From: an uncultured Flavobacteriaceae bacterium | Lineage (GTDB): Bacteria > Bacteroidota > Bacteroidia > Flavobacteriales > Flavobacteriaceae | DNA length: 64,000 nt | Direction: 5' to 3' | NCBI GenBank assembly: GCA_905181825.1 | Contig: CAJIZJ010000009.1 | Location: forward strand, 1-64,000 | Part shown: in pieces, positions 1 through 9,738 of the stretch | How the letters are laid out: every line of letters begins with the position of its first letter | How positions within the stretch are numbered: the stretch's first letter is position 1 | Translations under genes and position numbers: made by a program | Notes under the pieces: model-generated | The model's database searches: none | Told to the model about the DNA's origin: nothing | What the model saw: the letters and a program-made list of their open reading frames with translations, nothing else

Positions 1-1
1 A

Positions 2-1114
2 TTTAAAAACATCTTTATTATAACGGTTGGGCTTTTACTATACTATATTGTAGGCTTTAACTTAATGTATCCGGGAGACTTTAATGGATACATTGGTTCA
101 ATCGTAACTGGAATTACGCCTCCTGAAAACGGAATGACTGCGGACTATGCAGACGGAGGCTATACATGGTGGACAGACTTTCTGTTCCAAGGCATGTTTG
201 CTGCCACTGCGGCGACCATTGTATCGGGTGCAGTTGCTGAACGTATGAAAATTGGCGCTTTCATGATCTTTACTGTTGTTTATGTTGGATTCGTATATCC
301 AATTGCAGGATCTTGGCAGTGGGGTGGCGGATTTTTATCAAGCTTCGAGTTTGGAGACGCAACAGGCTTTTATGATTTTGCTGGGTCAACACTGGTGCAC
401 TCTGTTGGAGGATGGGCGGCACTTGTAACTGTTTGGCTACTAGGAGCGCGTATCGGAAAATTTAAAGACGGAAAACCGCAAGCGATTCCTGGGCATAGTA
501 TTCCACTAGCCACAGCAGGAGTTCTTATTTTATGGCTGGGATGGTTTGGCTTTAATGGCGGCTCTGTACTTTCAGCTGATCCAGAAGCTACATCGTTAAC
601 GTTGGTAACCACTTGCTTAGCTGCTGCTGCTGGTGGCGTTGTCGCAATGATTACATCTACTATTTTATATAAAAACCTAGATTTGACAATGTTTCTTAAT
701 GGTATTTTAGGTGGTCTCGTTGGAATTACTGCTGGCGCCGATCAAATGAGCCCAGAAGACGCAATCCTTATAGGTGCTATTGCTGGAGCGCTTATTGTAT
801 TTGCTGTGAGCTTGGTAGATAAAATAAAACTAGATGACCCTGTTGGAGCTATTGCTGTACACCTAATTTGTGGCGTTTGGGGAACACTTGCTGTAGGTCT
901 TTTTGGTGCAAAGGCTGGATTTGATCAGTTTGTTATTCAATTAATTGGCGTGGCTTGCTACGCGGCTTTTTGCATAGTCACATCATTTGTGATTATATAT
1001 ACGCTTAAGAAAACAATTGGAATAAGAGTCTCGGAAAGAGAAGAGCTAGAAGGGCTTGATGCACACGAGCATAAGATGGACGCATACCCAGATTTTAGAT
1101 TAAATGAGCATTAA
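2..1114 (+). CDS. amt: Ammonium transporter (Amt/MEP/Rh family), 5' truncated by window edge
   Basis: Inner-membrane channel that takes up ammonium or ammonia. The ORF track starts at the ATG at 65, but the frame stays open to base 2 (reading FKNIFIITVG...), so the real gene begins outside the window and the ATG at 65 is internal. The two pore histidines of the family are visible: in VHSVGG (about residue 112 of the track ORF) and in IAVHLICG (about residue 266). Repeated glycine-rich membrane helices and the WLGWFGFNGG segment are typical of Amt. The short hydrophilic tail after the last helix is the usual cytoplasmic C-terminus. No glnK/PII gene follows; a strong terminator lies about 20 bases after the stop. 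Family assignment is very secure. Confidence 0.95.
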   Translation, partial: FKNIFIITVGLLLYYIVGFNLMYPGDFNGYIGSIVTGITPPENGMTADYADGGYTWWTDFLFQGMFAATAATIVSGAVAERMKIGAFMIFTVVYVGFVYPIAGSWQWGGGFLSSFEFGDATGFYDFAGSTLVHSVGGWAALVTVWLLGARIGKFKDGKPQAIPGHSIPLATAGVLILWLGWFGFNGGSVLSADPEATSLTLVTTCLAAAAGGVVAMITSTILYKNLDLTMFLNGILGGLVGITAGADQMSPEDAILIGAIAGALIVFAVSLVDKIKLDDPVGAIAVHLICGVWGTLAVGLFGAKAGFDQFVIQLIGVACYAAFCIVTSFVIIYTLKKTIGIRVSEREELEGLDAHEHKMDAYPDFRLNEH

Positions 1115-1133
1115 CTATTTTAGATTAGTCAAC

Positions 1134-1162
1134 AAAAAAACCCGCAATTGCGGGTTTTTTTT
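1134..1162 (+). terminator. Rho-independent terminator after amt
   Basis: Perfect inverted repeat CCCGCAATTGCGGG flanked by an A-run on the left and eight T on the right. It ends amt transcription. The A-run means it could also act on the opposite strand, but the ppc gene has its own terminator first. Confidence 0.9.
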
Positions 1163-1359
1163 ATTAATTGAGATACCTTATAATAATTGGCGTTAGAAAA
1201 GTAATCTAGTATTTGTTTAATGAATAAGGATGGATCATTTTAAAGCAATAAAAAGTATACCTCAACTACTAACTTAGGTGTTATACGTTATCGCTTGCTA
1301 TTCCAAGATAAACAAAGCGCCTCCATGAACTTGAATTAAGGAGGGGTTAAATGCCCATA

Positions 1360-1396
1360 AAAAAACCTCAAAAGTTTTCTTTTGAGGTTTTTTATT
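1360..1396 (-). terminator. Rho-independent terminator of ppc
   Basis: Inverted repeat AACCTCAAAAG / CTTTTGAGGTT with a short loop and T-runs on both sides, placed just downstream of the ppc stop on the minus strand. The roughly 195 bases between this and the amt terminator contain no ORF or motif that I can support. Confidence 0.85.
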
Positions 1397-1413
1397 TGAT
1401 GTGAATATTATTT

Positions 1414-3993
1414 TTAAGCGGAGTTCCTGCTTGCATTAATATTTCCAAACAAAGAGCGCATTACGATCTTCTCATACACCTCTATTTGAGCTTCGTCTCT
1501 GGGAGACTCTTTTTCTAGGTCTTGAATTTTCTTTAGCGCATATTGCTGAATCGTTAGCAAAGGCAGCACAATAGACTCACGGACTGAAATAGAGGCTTTT
1601 CCTGCGGGCTCCTCCTCCATTAACTCATCGTATCCAGTTAGCTTTAGTAACAATCGCTTTGTTGTAACATATTCTGAATATATAACATTCCAAAAGGCCC
1701 CATACTCAGGGTCTTCAGACATGTATTTTGTTAGACCAAAGAACGATTTAGACAAAGACATCATACTGTTCTCTATAAGTGTTTTGAAAAAATCCGAAGT
1801 TTTAAACAGGTGTTGTGCCTTTTCAAACTCCCCAATATCTTCGTAATGCTTTAGCGCTGTTCCAACACCAAAAAACCCAGGTACGTTTTGTTTTAACTGA
1901 CTCCAAGAGCCTACAAAAGGGATGGCTCTTAGGTCTTCAAAAACCAGTCCATCTGATTTACCTCGCTTTGATGGGCGGCTGCCTATATTTGTTTTTGCGT
2001 AAAACTTTAAAGTGCTCATGTGTTCCAAATAAGAGATAAACTTTGGATGTGCCTTGAATTCCACATATGCCTCGTAACTAAGCTTCGAAAGATGAGACAT
2101 AACCGCCCTGTTTTCAGAAGTCATGGCTAGGTCTTTCTCGCTTAAACTATTTTGTACTCCCGAGCTTATTAACTGCTCTAAATTGTATTGAGAAGAGTCC
2201 AAAGTTCCAAAATTAGAGCTTATTGTTTGACCCTGAATTGTGAGCTGAACCTCTTTATCCTCAATAGTTGGCCCAAGTGAAGCATAAAAGTTATGTGTTT
2301 TTCCGCCTCCTCTTGCAGGAGGCCCACCTCGACCATCAAAGAAAATAACAGTGACATCATACTTTCTAGAAATAGCCGTCAAATGCTCTTTGGCCTGGTA
2401 TATGGCCCAGTTTGCCATTAAATACCCTCCGTCTTTGGTGCCATCACTAAACCCTAGCATAATGGTTTGTCTATTCCCACGTGCTTTTAAATGAGCGGCA
2501 TAATTTGGATTTGTATATAGCTCTTCCATAACAGAAGGAGCGTTGTGTAAATCTGTGATTGTCTCAAAAAGTGGCGCAATATCAACCGTTAGTTGATCTT
2601 CAAAAGCCACAAGCTTAAGCATCGCATATAATTGCATGACATTAAGCGTTGTTTGGTTGTTACTTATAATGTAGCGATTAGCAGCTTTCTCTCCGTTCGT
2701 TTCCTGAATGGTTTTAATTGCCACCATTGTTTTGAGAGCCTTTAAAGTTTCTTTGTCTGTTACCAAGGACATGTCTAAATGGCCTTCTATTTTAGATAAG
2801 GTCGCTATTTGTTTCGCTTCCGATAAATTGTGGTAGTTTGCGGGGAATATAGAACTTCCATTTTCAATTAAAACATTAACCATGTCGTTAAACACCGCTT
2901 CATGTGCTCGACTGTCTTGGCGTATGTCTAGTGATGAAAAGTGAAATCCAAACAAATGTATTTTATTCAAAAGACTGTTTACGTCTGACGCATAAAGCGA
3001 TTGATGTTTCTGAATAATTTCTGCCTTAATTTCTCTTAATTCAGATACTAAATGATCCAACGTCAAATACGTTTTTTTATTGGTTGTCATTTTATACATT
3101 TCACCTTCGAGCTCAGTAACTCGATCTTCGACTCCTGCAAAAGACACTTTACGCTTTAATTGTCTTAAATCTCGGTAGTAATTTTTAATTATTGTTTCCC
3201 GCAATCTAGACGCTACTTTTAAAGTTATTTCTGGTGTTACAAATGGGTTTCCATCTCTATCGCCCCCTGGCCAGAAGCCTATATTTATAATGTCATTTTC
3301 AATGTGTTCTCCTTCAAATATATTTTGCTGGATATAGTCATAAACCGTCCCAAATGATTTATAAAACACATTTTCTAAATACCATATAAGGCTAACTGCC
3401 TCATCATAAGGCGTTGGCTTTTTATGTTTAAAAAATGGTGTTTTTCCCAGCTGAGCAAGCAGCTCATGTATTCTAGTTAAATCGTTTTCTTTTATGGCCT
3501 CCGTTAAGTCAGTAATAATTCCTAATACTGAGCCTGGATAAAATTGGGTTGGGTGTGCCGTGAGCACAATACGAACTTTAAATTCCTCAAGGTATTTTTT
3601 TAGAAGTTGTAAATTATTTTGTGAGCTTGCCGTTTCTTTTAAGCTTCGCAAGGTTCCAATTCCGTCCATATTATTGACAACAGGAAAAGCCGCGTCTTCA
3701 ATAGCATCAAACAACACCACCTGTCTTTCGATGTATTGTATAAATCTAAACAGTAAATTAATTTGGCTTTTAGGCGACCGTCTCGCTTGATATTTTTTGA
3801 AAAATGAATCTACAATCGCCGTAGGGGTTTCGTTCTTTGTAAACCCTTTCTGACAAGTTTCAAAGAAGAGAGGTAACAAAGCGCCTGTTTTGGTAATTGT
3901 ATCAAAAGGAAGCGTCATAAATATACTATTGTATATTTGATATTTTGATAAAACATTTTGTTTAAACCTGGTGATTTTTGGCTGTGTAGACAT
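1414..3993 (-). CDS. ppc: Phosphoenolpyruvate carboxylase
   Basis: Adds bicarbonate to phosphoenolpyruvate to make oxaloacetate, refilling the TCA cycle. The 859-residue length fits bacterial PEPC. The catalytic-histidine motif LTAHPTQ is at about residues 144-150, the glycine-rich loop FFDGRGGPPARGGG is in the middle, and GFSDGTKDGG precedes it. The C-terminus ends ASRNSA, resembling the terminal MRNTG active-site tail of the family but with different last residues. The gene is monocistronic, with its own terminator and a candidate promoter 25 bases upstream. Identification is very secure. Confidence 0.97.
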   Translation of the reverse strand: MSTQPKITRFKQNVLSKYQIYNSIFMTLPFDTITKTGALLPLFFETCQKGFTKNETPTAIVDSFFKKYQARRSPKSQINLLFRFIQYIERQVVLFDAIEDAAFPVVNNMDGIGTLRSLKETASSQNNLQLLKKYLEEFKVRIVLTAHPTQFYPGSVLGIITDLTEAIKENDLTRIHELLAQLGKTPFFKHKKPTPYDEAVSLIWYLENVFYKSFGTVYDYIQQNIFEGEHIENDIINIGFWPGGDRDGNPFVTPEITLKVASRLRETIIKNYYRDLRQLKRKVSFAGVEDRVTELEGEMYKMTTNKKTYLTLDHLVSELREIKAEIIQKHQSLYASDVNSLLNKIHLFGFHFSSLDIRQDSRAHEAVFNDMVNVLIENGSSIFPANYHNLSEAKQIATLSKIEGHLDMSLVTDKETLKALKTMVAIKTIQETNGEKAANRYIISNNQTTLNVMQLYAMLKLVAFEDQLTVDIAPLFETITDLHNAPSVMEELYTNPNYAAHLKARGNRQTIMLGFSDGTKDGGYLMANWAIYQAKEHLTAISRKYDVTVIFFDGRGGPPARGGGKTHNFYASLGPTIEDKEVQLTIQGQTISSNFGTLDSSQYNLEQLISSGVQNSLSEKDLAMTSENRAVMSHLSKLSYEAYVEFKAHPKFISYLEHMSTLKFYAKTNIGSRPSKRGKSDGLVFEDLRAIPFVGSWSQLKQNVPGFFGVGTALKHYEDIGEFEKAQHLFKTSDFFKTLIENSMMSLSKSFFGLTKYMSEDPEYGAFWNVIYSEYVTTKRLLLKLTGYDELMEEEPAGKASISVRESIVLPLLTIQQYALKKIQDLEKESPRDEAQIEVYEKIVMRSLFGNINASRNSA

Positions 3994-4017
3994 TTATTTA
4001 GTACATTAAATTTAACC

Positions 4018-4025
4018 CAAAATTA
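4018..4025 (-). promoter_or_regulatory. Candidate -7 promoter box for ppc
   Basis: Reads TAATTTTG on the minus strand, a full match to the Bacteroidota -7 motif TAnnTTTG. It lies 25 bases upstream of the ppc ATG. I see no good TTTG -33 element at the expected distance. Confidence 0.5.
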
Positions 4026-4252
4026 CTAAAGCACCTTCAGAACTCATGTATAATAGGGATATTTTTGCGAATATTCGTATAATGATTGACTTCACAAGAC
4101 AAAATCCTAACAAACTCAAGAAATCCTTCAATATCTCACAGTAAAACTACCCCTTTCATTTTATAGAAAGTCTAAAGTTGTTTTCTATAACAAATTGGTA
4201 AATCGTTTGACTTACTGTAAATTTAGATCTTCTAATCCATACATTGAAGCTT

Positions 4253-4723
4253 ATGATTGAGATCGAACGAAAATTTTTAATAACCTCTAACAGCTATCGT
4301 GAACACGCTTCGAGCAAAGCTGTTCTTACTCAAGGGTATTTGAGTAGTAACCCCGAGCGGACAGTAAGAATTAGGCTGAGTGATCAAACAGGATATATCA
4401 CTATTAAGGGGAAGAGTAATGAAAGCGGCCTTAGTCGTTTTGAGTGGGAAAAAGAGATTTCTAAATCTGAGGCTGAAGCGCTTCTTGAGCTATGCGAAGA
4501 AACTCTTATTAGCAAAACACGTTTTAAAGTACGCATAGAGGATCATCTTTTTGAAGTTGATGAGTTTGACGGCCCCAATAAGGGGCTTGTTATTGCAGAA
4601 GTTGAGCTTGGTTCAGAAAATGAAGTGTTTTCAAAACCAAATTGGCTAGGGGATGAGGTTACAGGTGATAAAAAGTATTATAATTCTAATCTAAGCCAAC
4701 ACCCTTTCTGTGATTGGGATTGA
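4253..4723 (+). CDS. CYTH domain protein (triphosphate tunnel metalloenzyme family)
   Basis: Small soluble protein with the EIERKFL signature (ExExK) at its N-terminus that defines the CYTH fold. The family hydrolyses or cyclises triphosphate-containing substrates inside a beta-barrel tunnel using Mg2+. Alternating charged strand motifs (VRIRLS, YITIKGKS, FEWEKEI, VRIEDHLFEVDEFDG, LVIAEVEL) match the tunnel strands. The ORF track starts at 4244 (MKLM...). I prefer the second ATG at 4253 because the ExExK motif normally lies at the extreme N-terminus, giving 156 residues. The substrate (inorganic tripolyphosphate, thiamine triphosphate or other) cannot be told from sequence. It has no operon partner. 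Confidence 0.85.
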   Translation: MIEIERKFLITSNSYREHASSKAVLTQGYLSSNPERTVRIRLSDQTGYITIKGKSNESGLSRFEWEKEISKSEAEALLELCEETLISKTRFKVRIEDHLFEVDEFDGPNKGLVIAEVELGSENEVFSKPNWLGDEVTGDKKYYNSNLSQHPFCDWD

Positions 4724-4795
4724 TTGAATAATTGTCATTAAAACGGCTTTAAAATTATTATATTCGCAACTTAAATCGACTTAAAAACTAAAGAA

Positions 4796-6349
4796 ATGAA
4801 CACAAACAATACTGATTTTAAAATTCAAGAAGCGCTAGATGCTCTTGGGATTAAAGATATAAACTTAGGTACTTCTACAGGGGTTAATAGTTTTGCTAAC
4901 GGCCCTACTATCGATAGCTATTCTCCTGTAGATGGTAAAAAAATTGGAAGTGTCATTTGCACATCTCAAGCAGATTATGAGGCTGTAATGACCTCAGCGA
5001 CGGCGGCATTTGCCGATTGGCGTACAATGCCAGCCCCCCAAAGAGGAGAAATTGTTCGACAGTTTGGAAATAAGCTAAGAGACCTTAAGGAGCCGCTAGG
5101 AAGACTAGTGTCTTATGAAATGGGGAAATCCCTTCAAGAAGGCTATGGAGAGGTCCAAGAAATGATTGATATATGTGATTTTGCGGTTGGATTGTCTAGA
5201 CAGTTAAACGGGCAAACCATTCCTTCTGAGCGCCCTAGTCATGTAATGAGAGAGCAGTGGCACCCCATTGGAGTGGTTGGTATTATCTCTGCGTTTAATT
5301 TCCCTGTCGCTGTTTGGGCTTGGAATACGGCTTTAGCGTGGATCTGTGGGGATGTGTGTGTGTGGAAAGGTTCTGAAAAAGCACCCTTGTGCTCTATTGC
5401 TTGTCAGAATATTATTGCCGAAATTTTAAAAGAAAATAACTTACCTGAAGGAATTTCTTCAATTATTAATGGAGATTACAAAGTAGGTGAAATGATGACG
5501 ACGGATACGAGAGTCCCTTTGGTCTCAGCAACTGGCTCTACAAGAATGGGAAGAATTGTGGGTGCTACGGTTGCTCAACGTTTTGGAAAATCATTATTAG
5601 AATTGGGGGGGAACAATGCCATTATTATTACTCCAACCGCCGATTTAAAAGTGGTGGTGCCAGGTGCTATTTTTGGTGCTGTAGGAACTTGCGGACAACG
5701 TTGTACTTCTACACGACGACTGATTATTCACGAATCTGTATATGATAAAGTAAGGGATGCCATTGTAGGTGCTTATGGGCAATTGACAATTGGAAATCCT
5801 TTGGATGAAAAGAATCATATTGGACCCTTAATCGATCATGATTCTGTGAATACGTATTTAGCGGCTATTGAAAAAGCAAAAGCTGAAGGTGGTACGGTAT
5901 TGGTTGACGGCGGTGTTTTAGAAGGTAAAGGCTATGAAAGTGGCTGTTATGTGAAGCCAGCGATTATTGAAGCTGAAAATCATTTTGAGATTGTACAGCA
6001 CGAAACCTTTGCGCCGATTTTATATTTAATGAAATATTCTGGGGCGGTAGAAAATGCCATTCAAAAACAAAACGGAGTCGCGCAAGGACTGTCTTCTGCG
6101 ATTATGACCAACGAGCTGAAAGAGGCTGAGAAGTTCTTGTCTTATGCGGGTTCTGACTGTGGAATTGCCAATGTAAATATTGGAACTTCTGGCGCTGAAA
6201 TTGGCGGTGCTTTTGGTGGTGAAAAAGAAACAGGGGGCGGACGCGAGTCTGGTTCAGATGCATGGAAAGTGTACATGCGACGTCAAACAAACACGATTAA
6301 TTATTCTGATGAATTGCCCTTGGCACAAGGGATTAAGTTCGATTTATAA
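4796..6349 (+). CDS. ALDH7-type aldehyde dehydrogenase (piperideine-6-carboxylate / alpha-aminoadipic semialdehyde dehydrogenase-like)
   Basis: NAD(P)-dependent aldehyde dehydrogenase of 517 residues. It shows the general-base Glu in LELGGNN (about residue 269) and the catalytic Cys in GTCGQRCTSTRR (about residue 303). The C-terminal GGAFGGEKETGGGRESGSDAWK stretch is characteristic of the ALDH7 (antiquitin/AmaB/Pcd) subfamily, which oxidises alpha-aminoadipic semialdehyde in lysine breakdown. The gene stands alone and is followed by a hairpin terminator. No lysine-catabolism partner lies nearby, so substrate assignment rests on subfamily resemblance only. Confidence 0.88.
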   Translation: MNTNNTDFKIQEALDALGIKDINLGTSTGVNSFANGPTIDSYSPVDGKKIGSVICTSQADYEAVMTSATAAFADWRTMPAPQRGEIVRQFGNKLRDLKEPLGRLVSYEMGKSLQEGYGEVQEMIDICDFAVGLSRQLNGQTIPSERPSHVMREQWHPIGVVGIISAFNFPVAVWAWNTALAWICGDVCVWKGSEKAPLCSIACQNIIAEILKENNLPEGISSIINGDYKVGEMMTTDTRVPLVSATGSTRMGRIVGATVAQRFGKSLLELGGNNAIIITPTADLKVVVPGAIFGAVGTCGQRCTSTRRLIIHESVYDKVRDAIVGAYGQLTIGNPLDEKNHIGPLIDHDSVNTYLAAIEKAKAEGGTVLVDGGVLEGKGYESGCYVKPAIIEAENHFEIVQHETFAPILYLMKYSGAVENAIQKQNGVAQGLSSAIMTNELKEAEKFLSYAGSDCGIANVNIGTSGAEIGGAFGGEKETGGGRESGSDAWKVYMRRQTNTINYSDELPLAQGIKFDL

Positions 6350-6375
6350 TCGATTTAAAAACTTACTATTATAAA

Positions 6376-6405
6376 AGTCACAGCCTCTGGTTGTGGCTTT
6401 TTTTT
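6376..6405 (+). terminator. Rho-independent terminator after the aldehyde dehydrogenase
   Basis: Ten-base stem AGTCACAGCC / GGTTGTGGCT (two G-T pairs) with a three-base loop, followed by a run of eight T. Confidence 0.85.
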
Positions 6406-6462
6406 AGTTCGTTTCTGTTTTTTGTAATTTAGGCGTGATGCTAAAAAAATTAACTGATAAAC

Positions 6463-7236
6463 ATAAAAACAACTACTATAGGGCTACTACTATTGAGCAA
6501 TCTTGTTTTAAACGCTCAAATTAATAATACAACATCTATCGTTAAAATAAATACTATTGGAAAAAAGCTATAAGAACCCTGTTTTGCCGGGTTTCAATCC
6601 CGATCCATCTATTTGTAATATTGGAGATGACTATTGCATAGTTAACTCCTCTTTTGAGTGGTTTTCAGGCATTCCTATTTACCATAGTAAAGATATAACC
6701 AATTGGACTTTAATTGGTCATGGAACACATCGTAAAAAACAAGTGGTATTTCAGGAAGAGCTCGGGGGTTACAAAAGAATCTTTGCGGTAACCATTCGAG
6801 ACCACAATGGACTATTCTACCCTATTACTACCTGTGTAGATTGTGAAACAGGAGGTGACTTTTATGTGAGTTCTGAAAATCCTGCAAGACCATGGTCCGG
6901 ACCTATTTGGCTAGATGCTCCCGGCATAAACCTTCTTTAATGTGGAATGAAAATGGGCCGTATTAGTCTGTTGGACATGGAGGGCGATCAGCCGAAGAAA
7001 AATGGCCTGGACAACAAGTACAATATGGGCTCAAGAGTTAGATTTAAAACAAAAAAACTAATCTGAAAAGGTGTACGGCTGAACTATGGATATGCTGACA
7101 ATGCTGTTTGGCTGAAGATTCACATATTTATAAAATTAATGGCAACTATTTACTCATCTATGCCGAAGCAGCTACATATTACAATCTTGCAAAGCTAAAG
7201 CACTCTTTGATTGGTTCGAATATAAAAGCGAGTAAT
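6463..7236 (+). pseudogene. Decayed secreted GH43 glycoside hydrolase (beta-xylosidase/arabinosidase-like)
   Basis: Remnant of a secreted family-43 glycosidase. The longest open piece (6557-6940, TTG start in the track) encodes KNPVLPGFNPDPSI and a NSSFEWFSGIPIYHSKD segment, both hallmarks of the GH43 propeller N-terminus. Upstream, in another frame, a signal-peptide-like string (TTTIGLLLLSNLVLNAQ) remains without an ATG. Downstream, homologous peptides continue in changing frames: one missing base near 6932 would restore NPSLMWNENG, an in-frame stop follows before SVGHGG, then come WPGQQ, WAQELDLK, and AEDSHIYKINGNYLLIYAEA. At least three frameshifts plus internal stops are visible. The C-terminal half of a GH43 enzyme is absent, so a deletion occurred too. 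No function is expected. Confidence 0.85.
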
Positions 7237-7327
7237 TGTTGAAGCTACTAATGAGTTCCAACAGCTTTTTCCGGCCATTATGTTTAGTCAAACAATAGTT
7301 CACGCAAGTATTAATTCTGAATTAAAC

Positions 7328-8467
7328 TTAACTATACTTTGCTTTTCGTAAAATTCGCATACTTTCCTTATAAAGCCCGTATACTTCATCGCTGTGATTA
7401 TACAACAACGCTTTAGCTGCCTGTAGTTGAACAAGAGCTGCCTTGATGCCATTGAAATAACAAATTAAGTAAGTGCCTGGAACATTCTTTAAGTCCTTAA
7501 GCTGTGTGGTTGTAAGTTCAGACCCCTGTTTAAGTCGTTCCATAAGTGCATTATTCGAATTTAAAATATGGTGTAAAATTTTTTTATCGTACTGAGGAGG
7601 GGTGAACAGTAGTTCTGAGTCAATATTATAAGTTGCATTATTTCCAAAAGTAATGGTTGTTTTTTCTAATTTAAAGTAAGTATTTTTTCCGTTTATTCCA
7701 AGGTTAACATATTCAACTATTTCAAAAGTATTCTTGTCATATGAAATCTCAACAGCATCTAACGTTGAGTAAAATAGTCGAACCTGTTCATTAATTAAAG
7801 CAATGTCTACACGTGAATAAAACGTTTGATTTTCAATTCTTTTTCTTTTGCCAGACCAACACATCACAAAATACTCTTTGAAGACTTTGTATTTAGGGTC
7901 ATAGTCTTCTCTCTGCGCCATGAAATCAAACACCCCGTCCAAGGTGTATTCTATATTATTTTGAGCATGAGATTCAATTGCTGAAACAATTTCAGAGTTG
8001 GAGTCAGTTAACTCAATATCAAAAACTTTAGGCATACTGATGCTGCCTTCTCTAAAAAAAACGGCGCCCCCATAATATTTCCAAATATTTTTTCTAAGTG
8101 AAGTGATTTCTAGTGCCTCTTTTGCTCTAATGGTAACTAACCCAACAACCTTGTCTTCATTAAGGTGTGGGAACGGAATGTTTTCATATTGAATAACAGG
8201 CGGAGCGCTCAAATAAGCATTAATTAGATTTTGGATCTTGCTGTCATCAAAAAAATCAACTCCAATAATATGATTGTATTGGTCGTCAACTCCAATAACA
8301 ATATATGAGTTACTGGCGGGGTTGCTATTAGATAAGGCGCAAACATGCTTTAAAAATTTTGCCTTACCCTCTTTACTAGTAATGTTTATTTGCAACTTTT
8401 TATCATAAAAACTGCATTCGTCGTTATGAGCAAGTAAGTTTTTGATAAGAAGTCGCTTGTTAATCAT
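7328..8467 (-). CDS. AlbA_2-type (Schlafen-like) putative nucleic-acid-binding protein
   Basis: 379 residues. The N-terminal third (EGKAKFLKHVCALSNSNP...SYIVIGVDD...GVDFFDDSKI) matches the AlbA_2/Schlafen AlbA_2 domain pattern found in putative DNA- or RNA-binding regulators. I recognise this architecture as a conserved single-copy protein in Flavobacteriaceae. The C-terminal two thirds has no motif that I can name. There is no helicase or wHTH domain of the longer AlbA_2 proteins. The gene is monocistronic and faces the GH43 remnant. Function is unknown; binding is inferred from the domain only. Confidence 0.7.
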   Translation of the reverse strand: MINKRLLIKNLLAHNDECSFYDKKLQINITSKEGKAKFLKHVCALSNSNPASNSYIVIGVDDQYNHIIGVDFFDDSKIQNLINAYLSAPPVIQYENIPFPHLNEDKVVGLVTIRAKEALEITSLRKNIWKYYGGAVFFREGSISMPKVFDIELTDSNSEIVSAIESHAQNNIEYTLDGVFDFMAQREDYDPKYKVFKEYFVMCWSGKRKRIENQTFYSRVDIALINEQVRLFYSTLDAVEISYDKNTFEIVEYVNLGINGKNTYFKLEKTTITFGNNATYNIDSELLFTPPQYDKKILHHILNSNNALMERLKQGSELTTTQLKDLKNVPGTYLICYFNGIKAALVQLQAAKALLYNHSDEVYGLYKESMRILRKAKYS

Positions 8468-8667
8468 TTTTGAAGCTTAATGCTGTTTTTTAAGACTAAA
8501 CCCGTTCACTCTTGCGTTTGGCGTTTTAAATTTACTAAACAAAGTGGGGAAACAAGTTGAAATGAATTTAAGTTTTAACCATTTGTTAACAAGGTGAACG
8601 GAAATATTTTAACAAATTGCAAACTATAACTTGTTGGACCAATAAACAGTTAAAATAAAACATTGTA

Positions 8668-9672
8668 ATGGAGGGAGATAAAAATGGGGTTGACATTCAA
8701 TCAATCAACGAAAAAATTGAAAAAGAGAGTGCTTTTGTAGATTTACTTACTCTCGAAATGAATAAAGTTATTGTGGGACAAAAACACATGATCGAGCGGT
8801 TACTTATAGGGCTTTTGGGTCAAGGACACATCCTTTTAGAAGGGGTTCCTGGGCTCGCTAAAACACTGGCAATAAACACCTTATCACAAGCCGTTGCTGG
8901 AAGTTTTAGTCGGATTCAATTTACGCCAGACCTCTTACCTGCAGATGTCGTAGGAACCATGATTTACAATATTAAAGCCAATGATTTCACCATTAAAAAA
9001 GGACCTATTTTCGCAAATTTTGTTTTGGCTGATGAAATTAATCGTGCCCCTGCTAAAGTACAATCCGCTCTTTTAGAGGCGATGCAAGAAAAACAAGTTA
9101 CTATTGGAGACAAAACTTTTATTTTAGACAAGCCATTTTTAGTTATGGCGACTCAAAACCCAGTAGAGCAAGAAGGAACCTACCCGCTTCCAGAAGCACA
9201 AGTCGATCGTTTTATGTTAAAAACAATCATCGACTACCCAAAACTAGAAGATGAGCAACTCATTGTTCGTGCCAACCTTAAAGGCGCTTTTGAAAAAATA
9301 AACGCCGTCGTCTCCGTTAAGCAAATTCTAAGCGCACAAGCGGCGGTTAGAGAGGTTTATATGGATGAAAAAATTGAAAAATATATTTTAGATATTGTTT
9401 TTGCTACGCGATACCCAGAAAAATACCGCTTGCCAGAGTTAAAGCCTTTAATTTCCTTTGGCGCCTCTCCAAGGGGTAGCATCAACCTAGCGACTGCCGC
9501 AAAGTGCTATGCGTTTATAAAGCGTCGTGGTTACGTAATCCCAGAAGATGTCCGTGCAGTTGTTTACGACGTTCTCCGTCACCGTATTGGAATAACTTAT
9601 GAAGCGGAAGCTGAGAACGTTACCTCAGAAGATATTATTAGTAAAATTGTCAATGTTATTGAAGTCCCTTAA
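8668..9672 (+). CDS. MoxR family AAA+ ATPase, first gene of the Bat operon
   Basis: Cytoplasmic AAA_3 chaperone-type ATPase of 334 residues. Walker A GVPGLAKT is at about residues 59-66, Walker B/sensor region LADEINRAPAKVQSALLEAMQE follows, and the sensor NPVEQEGTYPLPEAQVDRF is clear. MoxR proteins act with von Willebrand factor A (VWA) proteins, and here it heads the moxR-DUF58-batABCDE cluster that supports stress or aerotolerance in Bacteroidota. About 200 bases upstream are gene-free and should hold the operon promoter; I see only weak TTG/TA-type matches there. All following genes to 17707 are on the same strand with tiny gaps. Confidence 0.95.
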   Translation: MEGDKNGVDIQSINEKIEKESAFVDLLTLEMNKVIVGQKHMIERLLIGLLGQGHILLEGVPGLAKTLAINTLSQAVAGSFSRIQFTPDLLPADVVGTMIYNIKANDFTIKKGPIFANFVLADEINRAPAKVQSALLEAMQEKQVTIGDKTFILDKPFLVMATQNPVEQEGTYPLPEAQVDRFMLKTIIDYPKLEDEQLIVRANLKGAFEKINAVVSVKQILSAQAAVREVYMDEKIEKYILDIVFATRYPEKYRLPELKPLISFGASPRGSINLATAAKCYAFIKRRGYVIPEDVRAVVYDVLRHRIGITYEAEAENVTSEDIISKIVNVIEVP

Positions 9673-9738
9673 TTAGGTTTCATTTTTATTACGTGGGTTA
9701 CACGCACCCAGCCCCCTCATTAACAGTATACTTATAAA

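Noticed and set aside
1163-1359. Gene or RNA between the amt and ppc terminators
   Set aside because: No ORF above a few codons and no tRNA-like or hairpin structure besides the two terminators.
6102-6374. ORFs opposite and in another frame of the aldehyde dehydrogenase end
   Set aside because: Out-of-frame readings of a secure gene; no family resemblance.
8468-8667. Riboswitch or RNA element before the Bat operon
   Set aside because: No conserved stem or aptamer motif could be seen in the 200 bases; it most likely holds two divergent promoters.
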